Shown: positions 26,690-36,633 of the stretch, in pieces
Numbering within the stretch: position 1 is the stretch's first letter
How the letters are laid out: the number at the start of each line of letters is the position of its first letter
Assembly: GCA_033439795.1 (NCBI GenBank)
Contig: JAUTDP010000004.1
Span: 248,001-312,000, forward strand
Source: Sordaria brevicollis
Lineage: Eukaryota > Ascomycota > Sordariomycetes > Sordariales > Sordariaceae
Direction: 5' to 3'
Length of the DNA: 64,000 nucleotides
Notes under the pieces: model-generated
The model's input: the letters and a program-made list of their open reading frames with translations, nothing else
Databases searched by the model: none
What the model was told of the DNA's origin: nothing
Translations under genes and position numbers: made by a program

Positions 26690-27006
26690 CATTACTGGGA
26701 ATCTGGGAGCCCAGATAACCGTTAATCTGAAATAACCGTTCACCTCAAGATAACCGTTCACTTCAGAGAAACCGTTCCAAGTAAGTTAGGCTCCCATTGG
26801 CTCAAGGAAAACTGGGGCGCCATGTGCAATAGGCGGGAGCTAAAAGAGCTACAGAAGCCTTCCGTTTTAAGAAGGAACGATAAAAGAAAGAAGGTTGGGA
26901 AAGAGCAACGAGAAAAAGAATAACATCAGGGCAAAAAGAGCTCAAAAAGCCAAAGTTCCATCGTCTCCCCAAATTTCCCAACTTCATCCTCTTCATCACT
27001 TTTCAT

Positions 27007-27072
<66 letters not shown>

Positions 27073-27662
27073 TGACAACGATAACGATAACGACAACGAC
27101 AACAACAACGACAACGACAACGACAACGGCTATCAATACCAAGGTTAGGCTACATCCCTTTACTATTTTCTCGACTGACCATTATCAATACAATTAATTA
27201 ACGACGATAGCGACGATAACGACGATGGCGACGATAACGACGATAACGACGATGACGACGATAACGACGATAACGACGATAACGACGATAACGACGATAA
27301 CGACGATGACGACGACGACGACGACGATGACGACGGAAACGAACGGTAATACGAAGGCGATAATAATAGTAATAATAGGTAACGAAATCTTAATCTTAAG
27401 AGGGCGACGAAGTCTTGGGAAAATAAAATACCGGGGGCGTAGTTACCTTACCCTCGAAAATATACCCTCAAAATGAAAAAAGGCAAGAGCATCCATTCCC
27501 AAATCGATCTAGCCAATCAGAAGCCCAGAATTTTACCTACAACGGTTTCTCTAAAGTGAACGGTTTTTCTGAGGTGTACGGTTATTTTGAGCCCATGTAT
27601 TTGCTCTCAATGGACCGTGCCATGCAGGAACCGTTATATAGAGGCCCAGTCTCCCAGCAATG
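26690..27662. mobile_element. 973-bp inverted-repeat element inserted in B3
   Basis: Both ends carry a related inverted repeat of about 90-110 bp: CATTACTGGGAATCTGGG on the left and, in complement, CATTGCTGGGAGACTGGG on the right. This is followed by several copies of AACCGTTCACYTCAGA. The centre consists largely of CAACGA and GACGATAAC microsatellites, so there is no transposase gene. Insertion exactly splits a B-family copy between the GV and QY/EH positions of the conserved region. A target duplication is unclear (at most GAC). It is a nonautonomous DNA element of unknown superfamily. Confidence 0.7.
27007..27340. repeat. (CAACGA)n and (GACGATAAC)n microsatellites
   Basis: Two blocks, 27007-27130 and 27200-27340, of short repeats based on ACGA. 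The Thr-rich and Ser/Leu-rich open frames here are products of the repeat, not genes. Confidence 0.9.
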
Positions 27663-27911
27663 GACCCCCTTCGTTGTCTCGTGATTTCGATCGAGCTCAG
27701 CTGCGGATTTCTTTTCGATTCTTTCGACGCCCTCTTTTATCTTTCGGAGTTCTTGGAGACAGACCATCTGTATATTACTTTGCCTCCTGTTCTTGTCCAA
27801 AGTCATCATCTGAAGTCTGGTTCGCCTCTCGGATTCCAACTTTTGGTCAAGTTGAAAAGCGCGAGTTTCTGCCCGGTCGACCTCTCTCGAAGACACTTTC
27901 CGTTGACATAA
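27663..27911 (-). pseudogene. B3, N-terminal-side fragment
   Basis: Minus-strand translation (REVDRAETRAFQLDQKLESE, then LQELRKIKEGVERIEKK) aligns with B2 residues about 183-246 and with B1. It ends at KGV, where the inserted element begins. The region before it, encoding the membrane segment in B2, is not recognisable, so the copy is also 5'-truncated. Confidence 0.7.
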
Positions 27912-28155
27912 CGAGCATGGACTGAATCGGAGTGAATGGGAGATAAGAAGAGGAATTTAGCCCTGAGATAAGACAGCAGTTCTCTGGGACATTTGGGAGG
28001 GTTTTGGTTGAGGTTGGGATTAAGACTTGATTATCACCGAGTCCTGAACTTCTAGTCCCATTACGTTCGCACCGGACACTTCAAGTTTACAAGCCAGCTT
28101 CATCATCAAGACGTGTAAGGATTGCATTTCTAGAGTGAGATCCTCAGATAAATGT

Positions 28156-29339
28156 CTACAATGAGATCTCTCGTCCCTCACCCCACCCTGTCATCACGTC
28201 TTGTTCCACTGGGTTACAGTCACCCCAGCCAAGGCCAGTCGTAGAAGCCCAGCCACTATCACCTCCACTGTCCTTCATTTCGAGCAAGTCACCGGCCAAG
28301 TCCTCCCCCCATCCCCGAGCAGTATCCTGCCAGTCATCCAGCGTCGTTACCGAGTCGCTTTCCCAGTCCGACGTCTCACCTTCTGGGATGAGCTTTTCCG
28401 TGATGCGATCCAACTGCGCCATCTGCTCCATGTGGTAATGCCTGACAGAGGAGATGGCACTAGTCGTGTTGTATTCGCCTTCCGACTTTAGCTCGTCCAG
28501 CTTTTTCTCGACCCTCCTCAAGTTCTGGATCATGTGACGCCTGGATGCTTCCTCGGACTTTGTAGTAAGCTCCAGGGCAGCCTTGATGCCCTGCTCGACC
28601 CCGCTGGCGACAGCCTCCACGATTAAGTCCTTCAAACCTTGGCTGGAATCGTGCTGAACTTGTTCGACAGTCGACTCGAGGTTGTCGACGCGACCTTTGA
28701 GTATTTTGTTGTCGGCCTCAGTGGTGGTAAGCCGCTGATCGATGGCGGTGTTGTGGGTTTTCTCCGTCTCGCCCTGGTTGACCTCCCTGGCCAGGATCCT
28801 GTTGTCTTTCTTCACCGCTCTGAGCTGGTGTTTCAAGGCCATGTTCTCTTGCTCAACCATGGTCACCTTCTCCTTCAAAACCTGGTTGTATTCACAGACT
28901 TGAGGTCGTCCTGCAAAGTCACGACAACCGCCCTCAACGCCTCCTCTCTCTCTGCGCTCCTCTCCGCGAGATAAACCAGGCGGCTGATACCGTCGCCGAT
29001 GTGACTTAGGTTGCCGACACTGTTGGCCATCTTGCTCTTCCATTCCCGGTCCAAAAACTTTTCTTCGGCCGCTACTCTCTGGTTCTCGCGATAAAAGTAC
29101 ATGGACCAACCGAGCCTGACGGTCTCTGGGAAAGTGTAGACGACCCAGTACCAAATGCTTGATGCCGAGACGTACTCGCTAATTCCCCAAGACTTCTTGG
29201 GAATGGAAGTGGTGGCTCCTGGCGGCGCATCGATGGTGGGAACGGGACTGGTCGAGTCCGAGTGTCTTACGACCTCTCCTGCAACTTTCAGGACGAAGTA
29301 TGCAATGGTGAGGGCTGTACGCCAGTCGATGGAAAACAT
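28156..29339 (-). CDS. C1: membrane-anchored coiled-coil protein with a frame break
   Basis: Two overlapping frames together make one protein of about 390 residues that I do not recognise. The first starts at an ATG at 29337-29339 and runs to 28875. It has hydrophobic stretches at residues about 8-24 and 56-72, then charged coiled coil. The second frame has no ATG and carries on the coiled coil from about 28910 to a stop at 28156 (heptad-rich, then an acidic and Gly/Trp-rich tail). The switch lies between about 28880 and 28915. It can be a one-base indel. An alternative is an 84-nt intron (donor GTATCA near 28996, acceptor TTTGCAG near 28913) that joins the frames, but it would remove good coiled-coil sequence. 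The YTFP motif after the TM resembles YTIP in C2. Confidence 0.5.
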
Positions 29340-29496
29340 TTTGGCTACTAGGTACGGCGTTGATGCATGGGTTGGTTGGTTGGCTGGAATTCTTGCGGAT
29401 GATCAGGAGTGGTGGTGGGTTCTTCAAGTGGTCGAGAGTGGTGGTGGATGATGGAAGGAAAATTTGTTCCAGTGAGCAATGGGAGGCAGAGGTAGG

Positions 29497-29505
29497 ATAT
29501 TTATA
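29497..29505 (-). promoter_or_regulatory. TATA-like element and conserved upstream block of C1
   Basis: The plus strand reads ATATTTATA about 160 bp before the C1 ATG. The block TGGATGATGGAA at 29446-29457 and this TATA-like word recur in the same order and spacing upstream of C2 (34927-34983). Confidence 0.45.
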
Positions 29506-30036
29506 AGGACGGGACCTAGGGGAAAGGAAATGGTACCTTTAAGACACAGTGAAGTGCTGGTTGAGCCTAGTCAATGAACGCATCGTCCGTGAACGCATCG
29601 TCCGTGAAGGTATCGGAAGGTTTAAGGTGAGGCAAGTCTCCACCGGAACCTTTCTTGCCGTGACCATGTCAGATAGCAAATGCGGCGTGCTCCCAGGGGG
29701 TGAATAGCAACATGGAACCGGGCAGAAAACGAAAAGAAACCTTCGGATGTCAAGGGAGTACCTCGAGGCCATTGCAAGGTTCCGGCAAGAGAAACTCGGA
29801 CACAGATACACAATCTGAGGTTCGAAGTGTATTGAGACACTTGAGCTCTCACCAGAGTTACCACTCAACATGTATCTGACATTCGGCAAAAAAAACATAA
29901 AAAGCCATGAATATGATGGAAAGTTTGGTTCAGAGAGGTGACGGGAAGAATCTTCACTTGAAGCTCGGTAACACCATGTATGAAAGCAACGGTATGAGCA
30001 GACACGGCATTCACTCGAAACTTTCGCCTACTGCTT
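29506..30036. other. Intergenic between C1 and C2 3' half, no gene seen
   Basis: Only short chance frames are present. No RNA gene was recognised. Confidence 0.4.
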
Positions 30037-30529
30037 CTAGCAAAATTGACAGCTTTCCTCCTTCTTTTCTTCACTCTGATCCCCATGCTCGCTCTCATCC
30101 TCACACTCACTCCCATCTCCATCCAGGGTAGACATGCATCTCCCCCACGAATCGGCCTCAGGACCCTCAATTTCTTGGTATTCCGTAGCCGTATTCATGT
30201 CTCCGGATTCCTCCTCATCATCCACCTCGAATCCAACCCGGTTCTCCAAAACAAACAATCGACAACCAAGTTCAAGCACATCGTGCTCGGTTACGGCCAT
30301 CCTCCCCTCAACCGACCTTTCCAGCCATTCCAGCTGCATCGACACGGGCTTCATGCCCTCCCGTGCTCCGTCAGCCACGGCCCTTTTCAGGACCCCCTCC
30401 ATCCCCTTGACAGCCGCCTCATAGCCCTGTTGAAACCCCGCGGCGGTCGCCTTGGCGATGACACCTTCCATGTGCACCATCACATCCCTAGCCCCATCCA
30501 CGTAGGCGCCTCGCACGGCCGTTTCCAAA
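30037..30529 (-). pseudogene. C2, C-terminal half (split by the hAT-like element)
   Basis: This part starts at the transposon border, in frame with the N-terminal half at 34326-34779 once the element and one target copy are removed. It encodes an amphipathic region with Ala/Gly/Val/Glu repeats (pattern GARDVMVHMEGVIAKA, then GYEAAVKGMEGVLKRA), then an acidic Glu/Asp/Ser tail and a stop at 30037. It resembles the GLKDLIVEAVASGVEQGI region of C1. The open frame extending from 30609 into the element is an artefact of the inverted repeat. Confidence 0.75.
30522..30529. repeat. 8-bp target duplication of the hAT-like element, left (TTTCCAAA)
   Basis: TTTCCAAA is repeated exactly at 34326-34333. 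Confidence 0.88.
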
Positions 30530-33500
30530 GAGCTTAGCTCACCGCACCCCCCCCAATATCTACGCGCACCCGATTTTAATTTGACGTACCCAAACCCTAT
30601 AAATGTCACTTATTATAATTACGAGCCGTTTTTTTTATAGAAATTTACGTATTTCTAATATTTTCAAATATATAGTACGCTAAATTAGACCTAAGTGCGC
30701 TGAATCAAATATAGTATAGTAAATTAAAGAAAATAGTGCGGCAAATTATATAGTAATAATTTTTATAATATTGAGTATAGAATCGTAATTTACCTACTTT
30801 AATTATTCATTCTCATTACTAATTATAGTATTACTATTATTATTATTATTACTACTATTACTATTATTATTACCAATTTTAATAGGGTACTCCCTAATTC
30901 CCGGCTAAATTCTACGTAAATTTGGGTTTATAAAGTAATTAAATTCGTATATTTATACCCTCTCCTCTTTTAACGCTTCCTCCTTTTAGCGCCTTTTAAT
31001 TACTAACCGTTTTTTCTACTTTACTATAATAAAATTAAATAGGGTAAGAAACTCTTTTTCAATATCCTTTTAAATAATAATATCATTATTAATAATAAAA
31101 AATAGTAGTAAGTTCGAATTTCTAAGTGGTAGGGGTAGAGGTAAGTTCGAATCTTTAAATAATAAATCTTTAAGTAATAAATCCCTAGGTAGAGGAAATT
31201 AGGTAGCGCGTTTGCAGGAAGTATATATTATCCTAATTAGGGTAATTTTAATAGCGCTCCTCCCCCTATTTCTCTTCCTCCCTTTATTTCCCTTACTTTT
31301 ACTACCCCCCTTCGTACGTATTAACGCTTAAAATTATTGAATATTATTATTAATAATAATATAATCCCCTTTTCTAATACCCTTTTTAATATTTTATTAA
31401 TTAATTACTTTATCCGCTATATTTAAGGTTTTTAAATTAGGATTAAAAACCTCTATTCGAAATAAGTTACGTTTTATAATATTCGAAATCCGATTAATTC
31501 GCCCGTTATTATTAATATAATTAATAGTCCGTTTAAGAAGGGGGATAATAAATTTATTACTAAAAGGATTATATTAATTTTTAGGGCGACTTTTAAATAT
31601 TATTTTAATAATAATAATAATCTATAAATATTCGTTTTAGGTATTAAAAGCCTCTTCGAAATATTAAAAGAAATAATAATTAATTTTATTAATTAGTATT
31701 TTATTAAGTTAATCCTTATTATACCGCTTTAATAATTTATAAATATAGGATAATTTATATTAATTTCGAAAAAAGCCGTAGTAAGGTAGTACTTACTAGG
31801 GGTAAGGGTTAGTAATTAATTATATAATAATTAATATTTTAAAATACTATTCCGCTAATATATTGAATATTTAATTTATAATTTATAATTTATAATCCCC
31901 TATTTATAATTTATATAAATAATTATAATATACCCGAACGTTAAAGGTAATAATCCCTTCTTTATACGCGTTATATTATTTATAAGTAAGGGTTTTAATA
32001 ATGTAATATATTTTATTTAACCCTATACGCGCGGATAATCCTTCACTCTTAATATTAACGTTAATAAATTTATTAAGGGAGGTAGTTTAGTAGTTAAAAT
32101 TAAGGTTAATATTAATATAATACCTAACCTACTCCCCCTTATAAAGTAAAAGTTTATCGGTAATATATTTAATAAAGCGCAGCTATGTTTCTCCGAAGGT
32201 AATATATATAAAATCCTTAACGTTTAGGAAGCCCGTCGAATTTTTATTAAATATTATATATTATTAGTACGTAAAAAACGTAATCTTTATTTACGTTAGT
32301 TTTTTAAGTAAGGAGCCTATTTATACCCTGGTTTTGGCGGCTATACGGACCTTTTAATATTAGCGCTATAGTATTTTAAAATCCTCCTCTTTATTAAATT
32401 CGTATTTAATGTCGTTATTATTATTAATAGGGTTATCGGTTTAATAAGGTTAAGTAAATTAAGGGGGTTATAAAGAGGAGGAGGAGGGTTATAAAAGTTA
32501 GAATTATAAAGGTTAGGATTATAAAGGTTAGGATTATAAAAGTTAGGAGCCGTGCCCACTTTAGTATTAGAGTTTACCCTAGCGGCCACCCTTAATACCC
32601 TTCTTTTGACTACCCTTTTTTATTTTCCCCTTATTATTAATTTAATACTTTTTAATAGCCGTAATAATATTATTATTAAAATACTATATATAACGTTAAT
32701 ATATTACGCCCGGGAAGGCCTTACGTAATATAATAATTAATTAAACGTCGCTATTTATAATAATAACCTTAAGGAGATCGAATTTATTATAGTCGATATA
32801 TTCCTATAGTTATTTAAAATACTATTATTAATTATTTTCTTTTTATTCGTTATTAATTAAATATTAGAAAATAAACGTTGTAATATATATAAACGTTATA
32901 ATAATGCTTATAATCAACGGTTTATAAAACCTATTAGTTTTATATATTGTATTAATTATTAATATATAGGGAAACCGCTATTAGAATTTAAATTACTCTT
33001 TTAATATTTAAAAGGCGCTATCGGAAATAGTACGGGCGTTATTTATAAATTTATTATCCGTATAAATAATTATCTTATTATCTTTATCGAATTTTACTTC
33101 CCTTTAATAATTTAATAAAAATTCTAAATATCGGTGTAGTTAGCTTTCTATTCTTTCCGGGCCCGAAATTATATATTAGAATAATTTTTCGATATAAATA
33201 AGAGGGATAGATATTTACGTTCCGCTATTTATTTTATAATACGGATAGTGAATTTTTATTACGTAAGGAAATCGTAAATATATTTTAATTATTTAGGAAT
33301 AATAGTAAAACGGATATTAAGGAAGGTAATTATAAATACTATTAATAAATAGCTATAGTATTCGAAATTAATAATAGTAAAAGTATAATAATTATTCCTA
33401 TTTTTATCGGCGGCGTTAATACGACGGAAATTCAATTAAAAAGGATAATCCCTCGTAATCTTCTTAAAATTACGATAATAACGTATAAATTTTTTAAGGA

Positions 33501-34325
33501 TAGAATATTCGCGTATTTTAATATATTTATAATGTAATTAATTAATATATTTATTATTTTCTTTGCGCGTACGTTATATCGTTACGTTTATATAATAGCG
33601 GAGATAAAAGGCGAATATTACTACGCGTATTTCTAAATAGGTTATAAGCCCTATATTAAAGAATTCGTTTCGTTTATTTACCGATTAAATAGGTTAGGGA
33701 AATTATTGCTATTAATTTTAGGAGGGTTATTGGGTAGATTATTAGGGGGGCTTATCGTTGTCGTTATTATTAGAATATTCGTTCTCCTTATTATTATTAA
33801 TTTCGATATAACCGGGAAATTATTTACACTAATTAAATATAAAGGATTATTCGCGGCCAAGAAAGGGAGAGGGAAAGGGAGAGGGAGAGGGAGATTAATT
33901 GCGTTCGTTAATACTATTATTAATAGTATAAAAATTAGCTTAGGATAACGTTAAAAAAGATATTATAATAAAATAAAAATATAAATAATTAATTTATAAT
34001 AATAACGTTATAAATAAATAGTTTTATTAATAATTATAAGGTTGTACGTAATTGATTTAGGGGGTTATAAGGTATAAAGTGCAATAAGTATTAATTATTT
34101 GTATTAGGGTAGCTTTGCAGGATATTCTGTATAGATGTATTAAAAATCGTAAAGTTTTTTCGTATATGTAGCCGAATATTTAAAATATTTTACGGACCCA
34201 TTTTATTATATAAAACGCTAAGGTTTATATATTAGGTATTATCGGCTATCACGGGCTCTTAGCGGGTGCGTTAAGTTAAAATCGGGTGCGCGTAGATATT
34301 AGGGAGGGTGCGGTAAGTTAAGCTC
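30530..34325. mobile_element. 3,796-bp RIP-degraded hAT-like DNA transposon
   Basis: Terminal inverted repeats of 62 bp (30530-30591 and 34264-34325; consensus start GAGCTTARCTYACCGCACC) agree at 55 positions, and all seven differences are transitions. An exact 8-bp duplication TTTCCAAA flanks the element. Subterminal copies of GTGCGNTAARTTA-like words occur near both ends (for example 30670-30750 and 34264-34320). The interior is AT-rich with stops in all frames, so a transposase cannot be read. The 8-bp duplication points to hAT (P or Merlin are possible), but the terminus is not the usual CAGNG. Confidence 0.8.
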
Positions 34326-34333
34326 TTTCCAAA
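34326..34333. repeat. 8-bp target duplication of the hAT-like element, right (TTTCCAAA)
   Basis: Identical to 30522-30529; on the minus strand it is part of the codons for V-L-E of C2. Confidence 0.88.
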
Positions 34334-34779
34334 ACCGGCGCCAAAGCATCCGGCAGCTTCTCAATGGCGGTTGCAACCTGCTGCACACCGGCCGTGGTCT
34401 TCTTACTCTCCTCCACGGTGAGAGCGGCGGCTTCCCACATCTGCCTCTCCATCAAGCCGAGGAGCGCATTTCGAGCCTTGATCTTCTCCCGCCTGATGAA
34501 CGGCAGGATGTGTTGCGTCCAGATGTAGGGAATGGTGTAGCCGGTCCAGTACATGGTGCCTGAAAGGAGGCCGACGAGGCTGCAGATGAGTAAGGTTAGG
34601 TTGAACCAGTGGGGAGTTGGCAGGACGAAGCCCTTGTCTGAGTCGGGTTCGGTTAAGGGACTGGGTGTCGGGGTGCTGGTCATGGTTGGGGTTGGCGCCA
34701 TGGAAGGAGGCGGTTGGATGGCCGAGGCCATGGTGGCGGAGAGGGTGCCGATGACGGTGGAAAGGGGGATGGGTGACAT
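34326..34779 (-). pseudogene. C2, N-terminal half (membrane anchor)
   Basis: The ATG at 34777-34779 opens a Pro/Thr/Ser-rich N-terminus (residues 1-55), a hydrophobic span at about 58-86, a basic stretch (FIRREKIKAR) and the start of a coiled coil. The frame then enters the transposon and stops four codons later at 34318. The two halves, with a single target copy, total 939 nt (312 residues plus stop) in one frame. The rest is at 30037-30521. Unless the element excises, only a truncated protein can be made. The family is unknown; it is distantly like C1. Confidence 0.75.
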
Positions 34780-34926
34780 GTTGGGTTGATGGTATATCGA
34801 TTCTTTTCGAGATGGTTGGCCAAAGTGATTTGAGTAGAGACGTTGGAGACGTCCTTACCTGCCCGTACGTGAGGGATCAGGGATGTGTCTGTGGTTCACA
34901 AGCGAATTCCTGTGGGTTGATCGCAG

Positions 34927-34983
34927 TGGATGATGGAAAAGAAATTCCGTGCAATGAGTAACAGGTAGAGTAAAATATTTATA
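34927..34983 (-). promoter_or_regulatory. Conserved upstream block of C2 with TATA-like word
   Basis: The plus strand reads TGGATGATGGAA (34927-34938) and ATATTTATA (34975-34983), about 150-205 bp before the C2 start. The arrangement matches the region upstream of C1. Confidence 0.45.
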
Positions 34984-35757
34984 CTGTAAGTAGAAGGGAA
35001 AATTTTCTAGGAACGTTTCCACGGACCGTGAATGGGACATGGCGGTGAAGTGGCCTGGAAGCACCAAATCCTCCACTTGAACCTTGAGAGCGACATGTTT
35101 CTAGGTGAATGGAGGCTATTCAGGGTGTATAAATGTGACGTGAAGCGGGCCAGGGAACGGAACCTTCATGTTGACAAGTGGATGGAATGGGATGATGTGG
35201 AGGGTGGGGATGAGGACAAGAGGACGAAATTTGAGAACCTGGGGCAAATGGGCCTTAAATAGACTGCCGGCAGCAATGCGGTCCCACTTGGTTGGTGTGA
35301 AGCGTTTCCGTTGAACAAAACACGGGAAGGCGCCCCCATGCTTGATGGTGATGGCACTCAGGGACACTTTCCACTTCACTTTCCACTTCACAACCAAACC
35401 CTCCGCGAGGTTTGGCTGCTGCCGAACAAGCAGTCGCGACCCTGAAAACGCCCAAACCAAACCTTTCCCCACTCCCAAACCACCATACGGGTCCCTGAGG
35501 CACACTCATTCACCTGAATGTCCCCAAACCAAGTGAATCTGCCATCACTGCCAAGCCAAAACAAAAGGTCGAATTGTCCATGATCCTAGGTCCCACTTTC
35601 TCACATTCCGTCTCTTACCCCAAACCACCTAGAGGCACTCACTCACCCAACGCACAAACACTACCACCTCAAACCTTGGTATACCCACCACAACAACAAG
35701 TACCAAACCAAACCAAACTAACCCAAACCCAACCCAACCTACCCCTTCACCTCCCAC
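34984..35757. other. Intergenic, no gene seen
   Basis: Several overlapping short frames exist on both strands with no recognisable product. The segment 35590-35760 is C/A-rich and repetitive and lies at the 3' end of the gluconokinase gene. Confidence 0.4.
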
Positions 35758-36633
35758 CTAATTCAACCGCAAAAAATCCCCCTCCTCCCCCCCCATCACC
35801 TCCCTAACCCTCTCCACCACCGCCCTCTCCACGCTCTCCACATCCCTATCCACATCCACCACCACCACATCCCCTTCCCCCCCCTCCTTTTTGGGGTCCG
35901 GATCCGGCATCTCCAAAACCTCCACCTGGCTCTTCACCAACCCCGCCCCCGCAAAATGTCCCTTTCTCTTCTCCGCTCTTTGCCTCAAAACCTCCTCGGG
36001 GGCAGATAGGAAAATAAAGCGGATGCGGAGATCCCCCGCGTGTTTGGCTCCCAAGCGGAGGATGTCGCGGTAGTGACGCTTTAGGGCTGAGCAGGTTATT
36101 ACCAGGTGAGGAGAGGAGGAGGAGGAGGTGGGAGGAGCGGCGGTTTCGTGCTCGGCTAGGGCTTGGAGCCAGCCGGCGCGGTCGGAGTCGGTTAGGGGTT
36201 CGCCGTGGGACATTTTTTCGACGTTGGCTTTGGGGTGGTACTGCGGTTGGGGGGTTGTTAGTGGGTGGATGGAATGAGGGGAGGATGGGGATGAGGGTGA
36301 GGGTGGGAATGGGGATGAGGTTGAGAATGGGAATGAGGGTGAGAGTGAGGGTGAGGATGAGGGTGAGTCAGAGTGTGCGTGACAGCGAGTCCCACGGTGA
36401 CGCCTGTAACGAGGGTAGAAAGAAAGAAAGAATCAAAGACTCACATCATCCCCCTCAACAAACGTAAACCCCAACTCCCTCGCCAGCGCTTTCGCAACCG
36501 TCGTTTTCCCGCATGCCGTCGGGCCGGTGACGAACCAGATCCATCTGTGTTCGTTCTTCGGTTTCTTCTCCGCTGTAGCGTTCTGGTCGCGGAGGTGACC
36601 ACCCAAAGCAGCGGATGTGTCCCAGTCTGCCAT
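35758..36633 (-). CDS. Gluconokinase (two exons)
   Basis: Gluconokinase phosphorylates D-gluconate with ATP to 6-phosphogluconate, feeding the pentose phosphate pathway; it should be cytosolic. Exon 1 is 36633-36445 and exon 2 is 36240-35758, giving 223 residues. The join VEGDD|YHPKANVEKM is exact: donor GTGAGT, acceptor CCGCAG, phase 0, intron 204 nt. The P-loop reads GPTACGKTT (residues 37-45). Also visible are the family's HPxxNxEKMxxGxPLxDxDR block, WLQAL, the CSALKRHYRDILR block, and RxxKRKGHF. Family members are about 170-220 residues, so the length fits. I took the ATG at 36633 because the protein has its usual short N-terminus there; an upstream in-frame start at 36795 would add 54 residues. 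A Ser/Pro insert and an acidic Gly-rich linker near the C-terminus are low-complexity additions. Confidence 0.92.
36241..36444 (-). other. Intron of the gluconokinase gene
   Basis: It is bounded by GTGAGT and CAG. On the plus strand it is a run of GGGTGA/GGGATGA repeats, so the transcript is a C-rich imperfect repeat. The purine-rich strand might form a G-quadruplex. Confidence 0.85.

Noticed and set aside
26895..27476. Thr-rich and Ser/Leu-rich open frames
   Set aside because: Direct products of CAACGA and GACGATAAC microsatellites inside a transposable element.
30037..30609. 190-codon frame starting inside the transposon
   Set aside because: Its first 26 codons are inverted-repeat sequence; the true protein continues into the fragment at 34326-34779.
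31110..31200. GTTCGAAT words resembling tRNA T-arms
   Set aside because: No acceptor stem or anticodon arm can be formed; lies inside the RIP-degraded element.
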